Notes under the pieces: generated by a model
Database searches by the model: none
The model's input: the letters and a program-made list of their open reading frames with translations, nothing else
What the model was told of the DNA's origin: nothing
From: Actinobacteria bacterium HGW-Actinobacteria-2
GTDB lineage: Bacteria; Actinomycetota; Actinomycetes; Propionibacteriales; Propionibacteriaceae
Assembly: GCA_002841335.1 (NCBI GenBank)
Contig: PHEY01000002.1
Span: 124,001 to 188,000 of the forward strand
Direction: 5' to 3'
Length of the DNA stretch: 64,000 nucleotides
In this document: piece after piece, positions 12,819-22,090 of the stretch
Position numbering within the stretch: the stretch's first letter is position 1
Layout: each line of letters opens with the position of its first letter
Made by a program: the position numbers and the translations under genes

Positions 12819-14636
12819 ATGAGCGAAACCACACTCGCCAGTGCTCCCACGGCAACGACGACGACCCGTCGCACGGACATCGACGGCCTGCGCGCGGTAG
12901 CGATCGGGGCGGTGCTGTTGTGCCACACCGGCCTGGGCCTGTTCAGCGGTGGGTGGATCGGCGTCGATGTCTTCTTCGTCATCTCCGGCTTCTTGATCAC
13001 CGGCATCATCACCCGCGAGCTCAGCCAAGACCGCTTCACCTTCCGACGCTTCTACCTGCGGCGGGTGCGACGCATCCTGCCGGCGGCCACCGCGACGGTG
13101 CTGCTGTGTTTCCCGTTCGCGTGGTGGCTGATGCTGCCCGACTTCCTGCAGAACTTCGGCCAGAGCGCGGTGGCCACGATGCTGTCGGCCAACAACTTCC
13201 TGCTGGCTGTGACCAGCGGCTACTGGGCGCTGGAAAGCGCGTTCAAGCCGCTGTTGCACACCTGGAGTCTGGGCGTGGAAGAACAGTTCTACGTCGTCTT
13301 CCCGCTGCTCTTCGTCGGCATCATGCGGCTCTTCCGGCAGCACCGAACCCGGGTGATCGCAGCGCTGGCCGTCCTGGCGGTTGGGAGCCTGGTGTGGGCG
13401 CAGGTCGCGATTGCGACCAATCCCGATGTGGCCTTCTACCTGCCGCAATATCGGGCCTGGGAGCTCCTCATCGGCGCGATGGCCTCTTTCGCGGTGGTAT
13501 CGGGGCGCCGCTGGGAACAGTTCCTGCCCAGCGTGGGCCTGATCGCGGTAGTGGTCTCGGCGATCGCGTTCTCGCCGACGATCACCCCCGCGCCCGGAGC
13601 GTGGATGCTGGTGCCAGTACTGGGGACGGCTGCCGTGCTGGTCTACGGCCCGTCCGACCCCTGGGCGCAGCGGCTGCTGACCCTGCGTCCGATGGTCTTC
13701 ATCGGCTTGATCAGCTACTCGGCCTACCTGGTGCACCAGCCGATCTTCGCGTTCATCCGGGTGGCTTCGCTCAGCGAACCGAGTCCGTGGGTCTTCGTCG
13801 CCGTCCTGCCGGTGGTGGTGGTCGTGGCGTGGCTGAGTTGGCGCTCCATCGAGGAGCCGTTCCGTGACAAGCGCCGGGTGAGCACCCGGGCAGTCTTCGC
13901 CAGCCTGATTCCGCCGTTCGTGGTGATCCTCGCCCTCGGCCTGGTGCTGCACTTCTCCCAGGGCTTCCCCCAGCGAGTCTTCCCCTCACTCACCTCCAAG
14001 GCCGAGGTGTACGTCTCCTACAACGAGCGGGTGCGCGCCCTCACCATCGGGCAGCCGGAGGCGCCGACCGATCCCGACATCGTGGTGGTCGGCGACAGCT
14101 TCGGACGCGACGCCGTCAATGCCCTGCTCGAGGCCGAACCGGCGCTCACCGGACGAGTCGGCTACGCCGAGCCGGCCAACATCCGCGCAGCCTTCGACCC
14201 CAGCCTGTTGGCTCAGCTGCAACCGGCGGTGACCCCGAAGACCCTGGTGGTCCTGGCGATGCACGACCAGTCCGTCGAGGTCGGATTAGCTCAGATCGCG
14301 CAGCTCAACGCACTTCACCCACGGGCGATCGAGGCGTTCGGCACCAAGAGCTTCGGCTGGAACCTGAACCCGTACGGACGAGTGCCACTCGCGGAGCGTC
14401 CGGCTAGTCGGGTGGAAGTTCTGCCGGAGGTTGAGGCGACCAACGACGCGTTCGCCGCCTCAGTGCCCCACTACATCGACGTCATCCGAATGCTGGGTAG
14501 AGACGGACACAGCGTGCCGGTCTTCGATGGTGCCGGAAACCTGCTCTCCCCCGACCGCAATCACCTCACCCGCTACGGCGCAGTGCTCTTGGGTGATCGA
14601 CTTCGGACGGCGGCCCCGCAGCTGTTCACTCGCTGA
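12819..14636 (+). CDS. OafA/YrhL-type membrane acyltransferase with C-terminal SGNH domain
   Basis: Integral membrane O-acyltransferase (acyltransferase 3 family) that likely acetylates a cell-surface glycan. The N-terminus RRTDIDGLRAVAIGAVLLCHTG (about 18-40) carries the family Arg and His residues; about ten hydrophobic segments follow up to residue 370, including YLRRVRRILPAA and LLHTWSLGVEEQFY. The C-terminal part (about 390-605) begins IVVVGDSFGRDAVN, a GDS(L)-like SGNH block, with a late RNHLTRYGAVLLGD resembling the DxxH block. The 605-residue length fits fused OafA/SGNH proteins. The substrate cannot be told from the sequence. It breaks the conserved glmU-TetR neighbourhood. Confidence 0.85.
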   Translation: MSETTLASAPTATTTTRRTDIDGLRAVAIGAVLLCHTGLGLFSGGWIGVDVFFVISGFLITGIITRELSQDRFTFRRFYLRRVRRILPAATATVLLCFPFAWWLMLPDFLQNFGQSAVATMLSANNFLLAVTSGYWALESAFKPLLHTWSLGVEEQFYVVFPLLFVGIMRLFRQHRTRVIAALAVLAVGSLVWAQVAIATNPDVAFYLPQYRAWELLIGAMASFAVVSGRRWEQFLPSVGLIAVVVSAIAFSPTITPAPGAWMLVPVLGTAAVLVYGPSDPWAQRLLTLRPMVFIGLISYSAYLVHQPIFAFIRVASLSEPSPWVFVAVLPVVVVVAWLSWRSIEEPFRDKRRVSTRAVFASLIPPFVVILALGLVLHFSQGFPQRVFPSLTSKAEVYVSYNERVRALTIGQPEAPTDPDIVVVGDSFGRDAVNALLEAEPALTGRVGYAEPANIRAAFDPSLLAQLQPAVTPKTLVVLAMHDQSVEVGLAQIAQLNALHPRAIEAFGTKSFGWNLNPYGRVPLAERPASRVEVLPEVEATNDAFAASVPHYIDVIRMLGRDGHSVPVFDGAGNLLSPDRNHLTRYGAVLLGDRLRTAAPQLFTR

Positions 14637-14652
14637 ACAGCGGCGCCTTCGG

Positions 14653-14731
14653 CTCCCCGGGTAGGAGTCGAACCTACGTCGCTAGTCCTGATTCAAAGTC
14701 AGGCGGGCCCTGCCGGCAGACCAACCGGGGA
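14653..14731 (-). tRNA. tRNA-Gln (anticodon TTG), atypical form
   Basis: Cloverleaf on the minus strand: acceptor TCCCCGG with CCGGGGA, D-stem GGTC/GGCC, anticodon stem CCTGA/TCAGG enclosing loop CTTTGAA (anticodon TTG), T-arm GTAGG-TTCGACT-CCTAC, discriminator G, and CCA not encoded. The length of 79 is above the usual 72-75 because the variable region is about 9 bases and the D region is slightly long. It lies alone between two plus-strand genes. Confidence 0.8.
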
Positions 14732-14866
14732 ACGTCGCCGCGAAGGCGACCCGCACACTCTACGGGGGATCGATGGCTGGTTGCATCTCGCCCGTGAGGC
14801 GAGCCGGACGTCCAAGGTGAGCGTGGCGATTTCGCCGCAGGAAGAACCGGGTCCACAATTGGCGCC

Positions 14867-15556
14867 ATGTCCGTTACTGGCGCCAATGCCCGCGCCCGGC
14901 GCAGCCGGGTGCGAATGACGCGCAGTGAACGACGCGAGCAACTCATCGACGTAGCACGTGCCCTGTTCGCCGAGCGCGGCCTGGACGGTACCTCGGTGGA
15001 GGAGATCGCCGCCCACGCCGGCGTGAGCAAGCCGGTGGTCTACGAGCACTTCGGCGGCAAAGAGGGCTTGTACGCGGTCGTGGTCGACCGCGAGGTGCGC
15101 ACGCTGCACGACTCGATCCGAGCCGCGATCACCACCCCGCGCACCAACCCGCGCGCGCTGATCGAGTTGGGCACGCTGGCCCTGCTGGACTACATCGACG
15201 ACCACCCCAACGGCTTCCGGATCCTGTCGCGCGACTCCTCGGCCACCTCGCCGGACGGCTCGTTCGCCACGATCCTGTCCGACATCGCCTCCCGGGTTGA
15301 GGATCTGCTGGGCGACGAGTTCGCCAAGACCGGGCTCGACCCGGCCACCGCGCCGCTGTACTCCCAGATGCTGGTGGGCCTGGTGGCACTGGCGGGTCAG
15401 TGGTGGATGGACACCCGCGACGAGCTCCGCATGGCCAAGCCAGTGGTCGCCGCACACCTGGTGAACCTGGCGTGGTACGGCATGCGAAACCTGAGCGCCA
15501 ATCCTCGCCTCTATACACAGCGTCCGCTGTCCGTGGTGCCGAACCCCGAGAACTGA
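14867..15556 (+). CDS. TetR/AcrR family transcriptional regulator
   Basis: 229-residue one-component regulator. The N-terminal helix-turn-helix is clear: RREQLIDVARALFAERGLDG, then SVEEIAAHAGVSKPVVYEHFGGKEGLYAVV. The all-alpha ligand domain contains NGFRILSRDS and AGQWWMDTRDELRMAKPVVAAHLVNLAW. It matches, in position and type, the TetR gene that sits by glmU and mfd in mycobacteria (Rv1019), so its role is conserved but unknown. Start could be ATG 14867 or the internal ATG of MTRSERRE (about residue 17); the annotated one gives a basic N-terminal arm. Its target is not apparent; the downstream MFS gene, 108 bases away on the same strand, is one possibility. Confidence 0.88.
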   Translation: MSVTGANARARRSRVRMTRSERREQLIDVARALFAERGLDGTSVEEIAAHAGVSKPVVYEHFGGKEGLYAVVVDREVRTLHDSIRAAITTPRTNPRALIELGTLALLDYIDDHPNGFRILSRDSSATSPDGSFATILSDIASRVEDLLGDEFAKTGLDPATAPLYSQMLVGLVALAGQWWMDTRDELRMAKPVVAAHLVNLAWYGMRNLSANPRLYTQRPLSVVPNPEN

Positions 15557-15664
15557 CGCCTGCGCCGGGCAGCATCCCGGCAATTGAGCGGCATATGCCT
15601 CACCACACCCCGGTGATTCCGCTCGCGCACCCGACTGTCATCCGCCCCGCTTAGGGTGAGGCCT

Positions 15665-16831
15665 GTGATACCGCTGAGCTCACGGACGGCAGCCACCGCC
15701 ACCGGCATGCTGTTCGCCTACAACGGGGCGGTGGTCGGCGCCTACGCCGCCGCGCTCCCGGTCTTCCAAACCCGCTTCGAGCTCGCACCCCTGCAACTGT
15801 CCGGGCTGCTGGTCAGTGTCGGCGCTGCAGCGATCGCGTCGATGCAGCTGGCTGGACGGCTGTCCGACCGTTTCGGTGCCCGACGGGTGGCCTTGGCCAT
15901 CGTCCCGATCCTGATCATCGGCATTCTCGGCATCGGCCAAGCGTCGAGTGTGCCGGCACTGTTCGTTTTCGGCGCCATGATCGGCTTCGGTAACGGCGGT
16001 ATCGACGTGGCCATGAACGCGATCGGGGTCCAGGTGGAGCGCCATCGTCCTCGGCCGATCATGAGCCTGCTGCACGGCATGTGGAGCGTCGGGAACCTGA
16101 TCGGCGCGGCCTTGCTGTTGCTGCTGGTGACCACCTTCCGGGTCACCGATGTGGCCGGGGTGCAGTGGGCCACCGGTAGCGTCGCCGCGCTGGGCATCGC
16201 CGTACTCGTCCTCGGCTGGCGGACCGTGCCGGAAACCGAGCAGATCGCCCACACCGACACCGACACCGGTGCCCGCACACCGATTCCGGCTGCGGCCTGG
16301 GTGATGGGGGTGATGGCGATCGCGTTCGGACTGGGTGAGGGCACCGGCATGGACTGGTCGGGCGTCCACCTGAAGACCGTGGCCGGTGTGGACGCGGCTA
16401 CGGCCTCCCTCGGCGTCACCATGATCGCGGCGTTCATGGTGGTCATCCGCCTGCTCGGCGACTTCCTGGTGATGCGGTTCGGACGGCGCGCGGTCACTCG
16501 CTTCGGCGGTGCCACCTCCGCGGTGGGCTACCTGATCGTGGGCTTGGCGACACCCTTCCCCGTCCTGCTGGTCGGGTGGGCGCTGGTGGGGTTGGGCATC
16601 GGCATGATCGCCCCGCAGGTGTACGCGGTGGCCGGCCACACCGCAGGCGGACGCGGTTTGGCGGTGGTGGTGACCTTCGGCTACGTCACCTTCCTGGTGG
16701 GCCCGGCGATCATCGGCGCACTGGCCTCGGTGCTCGGCATCCAGCACACCATGCTGGTGCCGGCGGCGCTGCTGAGCGGGCTGATCCTGCTCGCCCGGGT
16801 GATGCCGGGCCCCGAGGCCGACGTCGACTGA
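15665..16831 (+). CDS. MFS transporter (12 TM, FucP/YbjJ-like)
   Basis: Major facilitator superfamily permease of about 388 residues and twelve hydrophobic helices. Motif A appears as GRLSDRFGARRVAL after TM2, and FGNGGIDVAMNAIGVQVERHR resembles the sugar/YbjJ-type subgroup. I take GTG 15665, which has GAGG five bases upstream, rather than GTG 15656. It is close to and co-directional with the TetR gene, so it could be an efflux pump under its control; the substrate is unknown. A hairpin with TTT follows at 16883-16913. Confidence 0.82.
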   Translation: MIPLSSRTAATATGMLFAYNGAVVGAYAAALPVFQTRFELAPLQLSGLLVSVGAAAIASMQLAGRLSDRFGARRVALAIVPILIIGILGIGQASSVPALFVFGAMIGFGNGGIDVAMNAIGVQVERHRPRPIMSLLHGMWSVGNLIGAALLLLLVTTFRVTDVAGVQWATGSVAALGIAVLVLGWRTVPETEQIAHTDTDTGARTPIPAAAWVMGVMAIAFGLGEGTGMDWSGVHLKTVAGVDAATASLGVTMIAAFMVVIRLLGDFLVMRFGRRAVTRFGGATSAVGYLIVGLATPFPVLLVGWALVGLGIGMIAPQVYAVAGHTAGGRGLAVVVTFGYVTFLVGPAIIGALASVLGIQHTMLVPAALLSGLILLARVMPGPEADVD

Positions 16832-16882
16832 CCCTCGGCACACGCCGAGCGCACCACGCACTGCCCCACGGGGACCCCAGAA

Positions 16883-16913
16883 GCCGACGAGCGAACGCTC
16901 GCTGGGCGGCTTT
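16883..16913 (+). terminator. Probable terminator of the MFS gene
   Basis: GCCG (16883-16886) and CGAGCG (16888-16893) pair with CGCTCG (16896-16901) and CGGC (16907-16910) with small internal bulges; TTT follows. It lies about 52 bases after the stop. Confidence 0.55.
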
Positions 16914-17054
16914 CCCCTGCCCGCAAGGCGCCCCCACAGCCCTTCACTGCGGCAACCCCGAGCCGTGGGGAGTTCTCTCCTCGCGCAAGTGCCCCAGTTC
17001 TGGTTGGCTACTTCCGAGAACAGTGATCTGGTGGGGCGACTAAAGGGGTAACGG

Positions 17055-19007
17055 GTGAGGCCTTCGAACTGGTCGGTGTTGGATCTGGCGCATGATCCGA
17101 CCCCGGGTGATCCGGTAGCGGTGCGCGCCGGTGGGACGCGGTATGTCGGGATCGCGGACGCGATCGGTCGAGCCGCCGCGACGATGCGGTCGTTGGAGGC
17201 TGGGGTCTCCAACGTTGACTCAGTGAAGGCCCTGCTGGAGTCCCGCGACAAGGTCGTCGACTCTGTCGGGGTCGCCGAGGGCCGCTACCGGGCGGCCGGT
17301 AATGCGCTGACCGCCTATGCCACCGTGTTGGACACGGTGCAGGTCGACACGCTGCACGCGTTGCGTGCGGCACATGCTGCCGCAGGTGACGCGGCCGATG
17401 CGGCCGATGATGAGGCGAAGTACCACCGCCGCGCCCAGGACGCCAAGGACGCCGGTGATACCGAGGAGCAGACCAAGTGGGAGAAGCGGGAGGACGCCGC
17501 GGAGCGGGCCGGCTCCCACGCTGCCGGCGCGGTGGCGGCCCAGAAGCGGGTCGTGGAGCGCGCCGTCGCTGACCGGGACACCGCTGCCCGGGCTGCGATC
17601 GAGGCGATCAACGCATCCACGTCCAATGACGGTCTGAATGACACCTGGTGGGACGACTGGGGCGCCAAGCTCACCGAATGGATCGCCAAGGTCGCCGAAG
17701 CGATCGCCATGATCGCCGGCGTCTTGGCGTTGCTGGTGTGTTGGATCCCGGTGATCGGACCAGCCCTTGCCGCAGTCTTGTTGACCGTGGCTGCGATCGC
17801 CGCGATCGTCGCCGCAATCGCGAACATCATCTTGGCCGCGACCGGCGAGAATGCCTGGGGTGAGGCCGTTGTCGGCGTCGTGTTCGCCGTCCTGGCTTGT
17901 GTCGGATGCCTCATCCAAAGGGTGTGGGTCGGACTCATCGGCCTCCGCCGCCAAGGTGAGGCCTGGCTCGGCTTCGGGATGCACACGCTGTCTGAGCTCC
18001 TGAAAGGCCGCCTGCCTCAAACGGCGGAGATCGCAGCGTTTTTGGTTCTGGCGGCCGGGCTCTCGGTCGGGACCACCGCCAACGTGTTCACCGGCACCGA
18101 TCAACACATCTTCGCTCAGGGCAAGCCGGTGGTGGGCGAGCCGCAAGTCATCACCCGCGCACCGATCACCGGGCTTCAAGACCTGACGGCAGGGATGCCG
18201 ATGAGCTACAACTCAGCTGGAGTCAGAGTGACCGCACTGCATGTGCCAGGCCAGCCGACGCGCTACATCGTGGAGGCGCCAGGGACTCAGGCCGAAATGT
18301 TCCGCGACGGGGGCTGGAACGGCAACCCGAATGCGCGCGACTGGCCTGCGAACCTGTGGGCCGTATCGACCGGCGACTCCGCCTATGAAGAAGGGGTGAA
18401 GCTGGCCATCGCCAAAGCCATCGCGCAGGACCAGGCGATCTACGGCAATTCCGGGGGACGACCGGAGATTCTGCTGAGCGGCCACTCGCAAGGCGGCATC
18501 GTGATGGCCAACATCACTTCTGATTCGGACTTCACCTCGAAGTACAACATCCGCGGAGTGATCACGGCCGGCTCGCCAGTGGAGTGCGCGGAAATCCCCA
18601 GCAACATCAAAGTGATGTCGATCCAACACGGCGCACCTGAGGTGTCATCGACGATCGCCGGGATCGCCACGCTTGGCGTTCCAGTCGTCAGCGCAGCGGC
18701 CCAAGTCGCCACGTTCTTCACTTCGGGGGACATCGTCCCGGCAACGGACGACGGCGGGCGGACCATTCTCGGCACCTATGAGTACCATCCCAACATCACG
18801 CGCGTCGTCACCCCACCACCTGGGCATGATCCGTTGACCAATCACGCCCAGGACAACTACGCCCTCGACCATCTGGATCGCCCCGACGTCCGTCGCTTCG
18901 AGGCGGACAATGGGCTCTCGGACTTCTACTACCCGAAGACCGATTCCGCTGACCCGCAGCCGTCCTCCACCACATACGACGTCCCGATTGGAGCAACCTT
19001 CGGATGA
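17055..19007 (+). CDS. Putative type VII-secreted protein with C-terminal alpha/beta-hydrolase (lipase-like) domain
   Basis: 650 residues, not a housekeeping protein. The N-terminus has the DPTPGDP (14-20) box followed by a helical region (25-200), typical of actinobacterial WXG/T7SS signal modules that open polymorphic toxins. A coiled, Ala-rich segment and a hydrophobic, membrane-active-looking stretch (about 211-290) follow. The C-terminal domain (about 365-650) contains the nucleophile elbow GHSQGG with Ser478; Asp559 (SGDIVP) and His597 (TNHAQDNY) are positioned to complete a triad. I infer a secreted lipase or phospholipase effector. GTG 17055 is preceded by AAAGGGG. It overlaps the next lipoprotein gene by 4 bases. 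No ESX machinery is in the window. Confidence 0.72.
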   Translation: MRPSNWSVLDLAHDPTPGDPVAVRAGGTRYVGIADAIGRAAATMRSLEAGVSNVDSVKALLESRDKVVDSVGVAEGRYRAAGNALTAYATVLDTVQVDTLHALRAAHAAAGDAADAADDEAKYHRRAQDAKDAGDTEEQTKWEKREDAAERAGSHAAGAVAAQKRVVERAVADRDTAARAAIEAINASTSNDGLNDTWWDDWGAKLTEWIAKVAEAIAMIAGVLALLVCWIPVIGPALAAVLLTVAAIAAIVAAIANIILAATGENAWGEAVVGVVFAVLACVGCLIQRVWVGLIGLRRQGEAWLGFGMHTLSELLKGRLPQTAEIAAFLVLAAGLSVGTTANVFTGTDQHIFAQGKPVVGEPQVITRAPITGLQDLTAGMPMSYNSAGVRVTALHVPGQPTRYIVEAPGTQAEMFRDGGWNGNPNARDWPANLWAVSTGDSAYEEGVKLAIAKAIAQDQAIYGNSGGRPEILLSGHSQGGIVMANITSDSDFTSKYNIRGVITAGSPVECAEIPSNIKVMSIQHGAPEVSSTIAGIATLGVPVVSAAAQVATFFTSGDIVPATDDGGRTILGTYEYHPNITRVVTPPPGHDPLTNHAQDNYALDHLDRPDVRRFEADNGLSDFYYPKTDSADPQPSSTTYDVPIGATFG

Positions 19008-19423
19008 AGAGACTCACCGCGGTTCTCGCCGCTCTCCTGACCCTCGTCGGTCTCTCCGGCTGTGGCGAATCCTTCGAAAAGCAGAATGCTGAAGGCACGG
19101 CCTACTTAGCCGGGCTGGCCCGCGGAATCCCGAACGCCGAGGTCCACATCGCGCGCTACGTCGTCACCGGTCCAGGGACCATCAACCACAACGTCCAGCT
19201 GGAACTGCGGACCGCATCAGTCGATCCCACGGTGATCTCCGGCTTGCTGACCCAGGCGTTCCGGGTCAGCGTGCAGACCTTCGAACACCAATCAGGCACT
19301 ACGTCGTCCAACTTCGAGGTGTCCGTCACCGACGGGGCGGGCACTGCGCATTTCCCCCAAGAGGTGGGGCTGAGCAACTACCCCTCTTACCCCGAGGTTG
19401 TCGAATGGCTCAAGACCCGCTGA
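19004..19423 (+). CDS. Small lipoprotein, candidate immunity protein
   Basis: 139 residues with a type II signal peptide ending LSGC (acylated Cys20). The mature part has no domain I recognise; it is predicted to sit on the outer face of the membrane. The ATGA overlap with the hydrolase gene means the two are made together. In other bacteria, secreted lipase toxins such as staphylococcal TslA are neutralised by neighbouring lipoproteins (TilA), so an immunity role is a reasonable inference from arrangement, not from sequence similarity. Confidence 0.7.
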   Translation: MKRLTAVLAALLTLVGLSGCGESFEKQNAEGTAYLAGLARGIPNAEVHIARYVVTGPGTINHNVQLELRTASVDPTVISGLLTQAFRVSVQTFEHQSGTTSSNFEVSVTDGAGTAHFPQEVGLSNYPSYPEVVEWLKTR

Positions 19424-19448
19424 GTGGGTGGGACCTCCGGTCGCGACG

Positions 19449-20375
19449 TCAGTCGAGCAGACGGGCGCCGGCGACCGGGCCTTGCACACGCTTGACCCCG
19501 CGGAAGAGCCCGCGGGTGGACAGCTGAGCGGCCAGGTCGATCGCTTCCACTTCGGTGGCGGCCAGAAAGGCCACCGTGGGTCCGGAGCCGGAGACGATCG
19601 CTCCGACCGCCCCCAACTCCATGCCAGTCTCCAACGCTTCGGCCAGTTGCGGACGCAAGGCCAGGGCCGCGGGCTGCAGATCATTGACCAAAGCGGCACC
19701 CAGGGCCACCGGGTCGCCACTCACCAGCGCGTTCATCAGCGCCGGCGGCACGTCCTCGGGCCCGTCACCACCCAGACCGAGATCGTCGAAACGGGCGAAC
19801 ACCGCCGGTGTCGACAACTCCCCCTCGCCGAACCCGAGCACCCAGTGATAGGTGCCACGAGTCAGCACCGGCATCAGCTGGTCGCCGCGATCGGCACCCA
19901 GGGCCGTCCCGCCGGTCAGGCAGAACGGGACGTCCGCGCCGAGTCGCGCGCCGAGTTCCCGCATCTGCTCCGGAGAGATGTCCAGATCCCACAACACCGA
20001 GCAGGCCAGCAGCGCGGCAGCGGCGTCCGCAGAACCGCCGGCCATTCCCCCGGTCACCGGAATCGCCTTGTGGATCTCCAACGCGACACCCACCTCGGTG
20101 GTCGCGACCAGATCGCGCAGCAATCGGGCCGCCCGGACGGCCAGGTTGGACTCGTCGGTGGGCACCAGGTCGGCCTGGTCACCGGTCACGGTCACGCTGA
20201 TCTGCCCCGGCTCGGCCCAGCGGGCGATCACCTCGTCGTACAGCGACACCGCCTGGAACACCGTGGACAGCCCGTGATAGCCGTCATCGCGACGCGGTCC
20301 ACTGCGCAGGGCAAGGTTGATCTTGCCCGCCACCCGGACGCGGACGTCATCGGCCTCGGCCATCGGAGATGCCAT
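19449..20375 (-). CDS. ispE: 4-(cytidine 5'-diphospho)-2-C-methyl-D-erythritol kinase
   Basis: GHMP-fold kinase of the MEP isoprenoid pathway. The 308 residues carry AGKINLALRSGPRRDDGYH (N-terminal Lys/Asn), the GHMP ATP loop PVTGGMAGGSADAAAALLA, LGADVPFCLTGGTALG and the C-terminal IVSGSGPTVAFLA. It is 9 bases downstream of ksgA on the same strand, the order ksgA-ispE being standard for actinobacteria. It converges with the lipoprotein gene 25 bases away. Confidence 0.97.
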   Translation of the reverse strand: MASPMAEADDVRVRVAGKINLALRSGPRRDDGYHGLSTVFQAVSLYDEVIARWAEPGQISVTVTGDQADLVPTDESNLAVRAARLLRDLVATTEVGVALEIHKAIPVTGGMAGGSADAAAALLACSVLWDLDISPEQMRELGARLGADVPFCLTGGTALGADRGDQLMPVLTRGTYHWVLGFGEGELSTPAVFARFDDLGLGGDGPEDVPPALMNALVSGDPVALGAALVNDLQPAALALRPQLAEALETGMELGAVGAIVSGSGPTVAFLAATEVEAIDLAAQLSTRGLFRGVKRVQGPVAGARLLD

Positions 20376-20384
20376 GCGGTGAGG

Positions 20385-21245
20385 CTATCCCACCGAGACG
20401 TCGCGACGGGCTTCGGCGATGCGCGCGAAATCGGCGATCCCCAGCACTTCACCGCGGGCTTGTGGATCGACTCCGGCGCCGGTCAGTGCCTGTTCAGCCG
20501 CAGCGGAAGAGCCGAACATCCCCGCCAGCGCCGAACGCAGCATCTTGCGGCGTTGCGCGAAGGCGGCATCGACTACCGCGAACACTTCCTCACGCGTGGC
20601 CGAAGTCACCGGCGGTTCGCGCCGGGTCAGCGACACCAACCCGGAATCGACATTGGGGACCGGCCAGAACACCGTCGGCGGCACACTGCCCACCCGCTTG
20701 GCCGCGCAGTACCAGGCCAGTTTGGCCGACGGCACCCCGTACGTCCGCGATCCGGGCGGGGCCACCAACCGGTCGGCAACCTCAGCCTGGACCATCACCA
20801 GACCGGTGGTGATCGTGGCGAACCGGGCCAGCACATGCAGCAGCACCGGCACGCTCACGTTGTAGGGCAAGTTCGCCACCACCGCGGTCGGCTGCGGATC
20901 GTCCAGGACGTCGACGCTCAGCGCGTCGGCCTCGATCACCCGCAACCGGTCAGCCCGATCGGCGAGCCGGTCGGCGGCGGTGATCGGCAGCTGGCGCGCC
21001 AAGCTGGACTCGATTTCGACGGCCACCACTTCGGCGACCACCTCCAGCAGTCCCAGGGTCAGCGAGCCCAGGCCCGGCCCGATCTCCAGCACCACGTCGT
21101 CGGCACCCACACCGGCCGCCGCCACGATTCGGCGGACGGTGTTGGCGTCGTGGACGAAGTTCTGGCCGCGCTGCTTGGTCGGCCGCAGGTCCAATGAGGC
21201 CGCCAGTTCACGAATGGTGCGCGGATCGAGCAGGGCTTCAGCCAT
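20385..21245 (-). CDS. ksgA: 16S rRNA dimethyladenosine transferase (RsmA/KsgA)
   Basis: SAM-dependent dimethylation of A1518 and A1519 in helix 45 of 16S rRNA during small-subunit assembly. The start is ATG 21245, sharing one base with the tatD stop, giving 286 residues; the longer open frame upstream lies inside tatD and is a shadow. Motifs: [18 protein letters not shown], the SAM motif [27 protein letters not shown] (catalytic NLPY) and [15 protein letters not shown]. It is in a tatD-ksgA-ispE operon. Confidence 0.97.
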   Translation of the reverse strand: MAEALLDPRTIRELAASLDLRPTKQRGQNFVHDANTVRRIVAAAGVGADDVVLEIGPGLGSLTLGLLEVVAEVVAVEIESSLARQLPITAADRLADRADRLRVIEADALSVDVLDDPQPTAVVANLPYNVSVPVLLHVLARFATITTGLVMVQAEVADRLVAPPGSRTYGVPSAKLAWYCAAKRVGSVPPTVFWPVPNVDSGLVSLTRREPPVTSATREEVFAVVDAAFAQRRKMLRSALAGMFGSSAAAEQALTGAGVDPQARGEVLGIADFARIAEARRDVSVG

Positions 21246-22090
21246 CAGCCGACTTCCCCCCACTGCCCGAACACGCTGGTGGCGTTGGCGTCGAGCTGGT
21301 GACACAACTCGGCCAGGTCGGCCCCGCGACGCTCGGCGATGAACCGGACGGTGTGCGGCAGCAGGTAGCTGGAGTTCGGCCGTCCGCGGTGCGGCATCGG
21401 CGTGAGATAGGGCGCATCGGTTTCCACCAGAAGACGATCGGTCGGGGCGACGTCGAGGGCTTCGCGTAGTTCCTCGTTGGCCTTGAACGTCACCTGGCCG
21501 GCGAAGGACAAGTAGAAACCCCGGTCGAGGCACTCCTTGGCGAAGGCGGCATCACCGGAGAAGCAGTGCATCTGCACGCGGTCGGGTGCGCCTTCGGCGT
21601 CCAGCACCGCCAGCAGGTCGTCGCCGCATTCGCGGGCGTGGATCACCAGCGCCAGGTCGTGCTCCTTGGCCCAGGCGATGTGGGTGGCGAACGACTCACG
21701 CTGCAATGCCTGACCGTCGGCCTCGGGCGTGCGGTAGTAGTCCAGTCCGGTCTCGCCGATGCCGCGGATCTTCGGCGAAGTGGGGATCAGAGCGGCCAAC
21801 CGGTCGAGTTCTGCGCCCAGACCGGCACCGAGGCGGGCGGCGTCGTTGGGGTGGATCGCCACCGAGGCCACAACCTCGGGGTAGGCGTCGGCCAACGCCA
21901 CCACGGCGCGGGAGGACTCGACATCGGTGCCCACTTCGACCAGGCGGGTGACGTTCATCGCCAGTGCCGCGGCGATGGCGTCCAGTTCCGGCATGCCCTC
22001 GGCCTGGGCGGTGCTGCCGAGGTGGGTGTGGGCGTCAGTGGTGGGAACGGGCAGTGGGTCAGGGAGCGGAGGGAGATCTTGGCGGATCAA
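21245..22090 (-). CDS. tatD: TatD family metal-dependent hydrolase
   Basis: TIM-barrel deoxyribonuclease/hydrolase. The 281 residues show TDAHTHLGS (metal HxH), [25 protein letters not shown] (metal Glu), [16 protein letters not shown] and [20 protein letters not shown], the TatD signature. Overlaps both neighbours: one base with ksgA, four bases (ATGA) with rsmI, so the operon is tightly coupled. Physiological substrate is uncertain for the family; 3'-exonuclease activity is known for E. coli TatD. Confidence 0.95.
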   Translation of the reverse strand: MIRQDLPPLPDPLPVPTTDAHTHLGSTAQAEGMPELDAIAAALAMNVTRLVEVGTDVESSRAVVALADAYPEVVASVAIHPNDAARLGAGLGAELDRLAALIPTSPKIRGIGETGLDYYRTPEADGQALQRESFATHIAWAKEHDLALVIHARECGDDLLAVLDAEGAPDRVQMHCFSGDAAFAKECLDRGFYLSFAGQVTFKANEELREALDVAPTDRLLVETDAPYLTPMPHRGRPNSSYLLPHTVRFIAERRGADLAELCHQLDANATSVFGQWGEVG

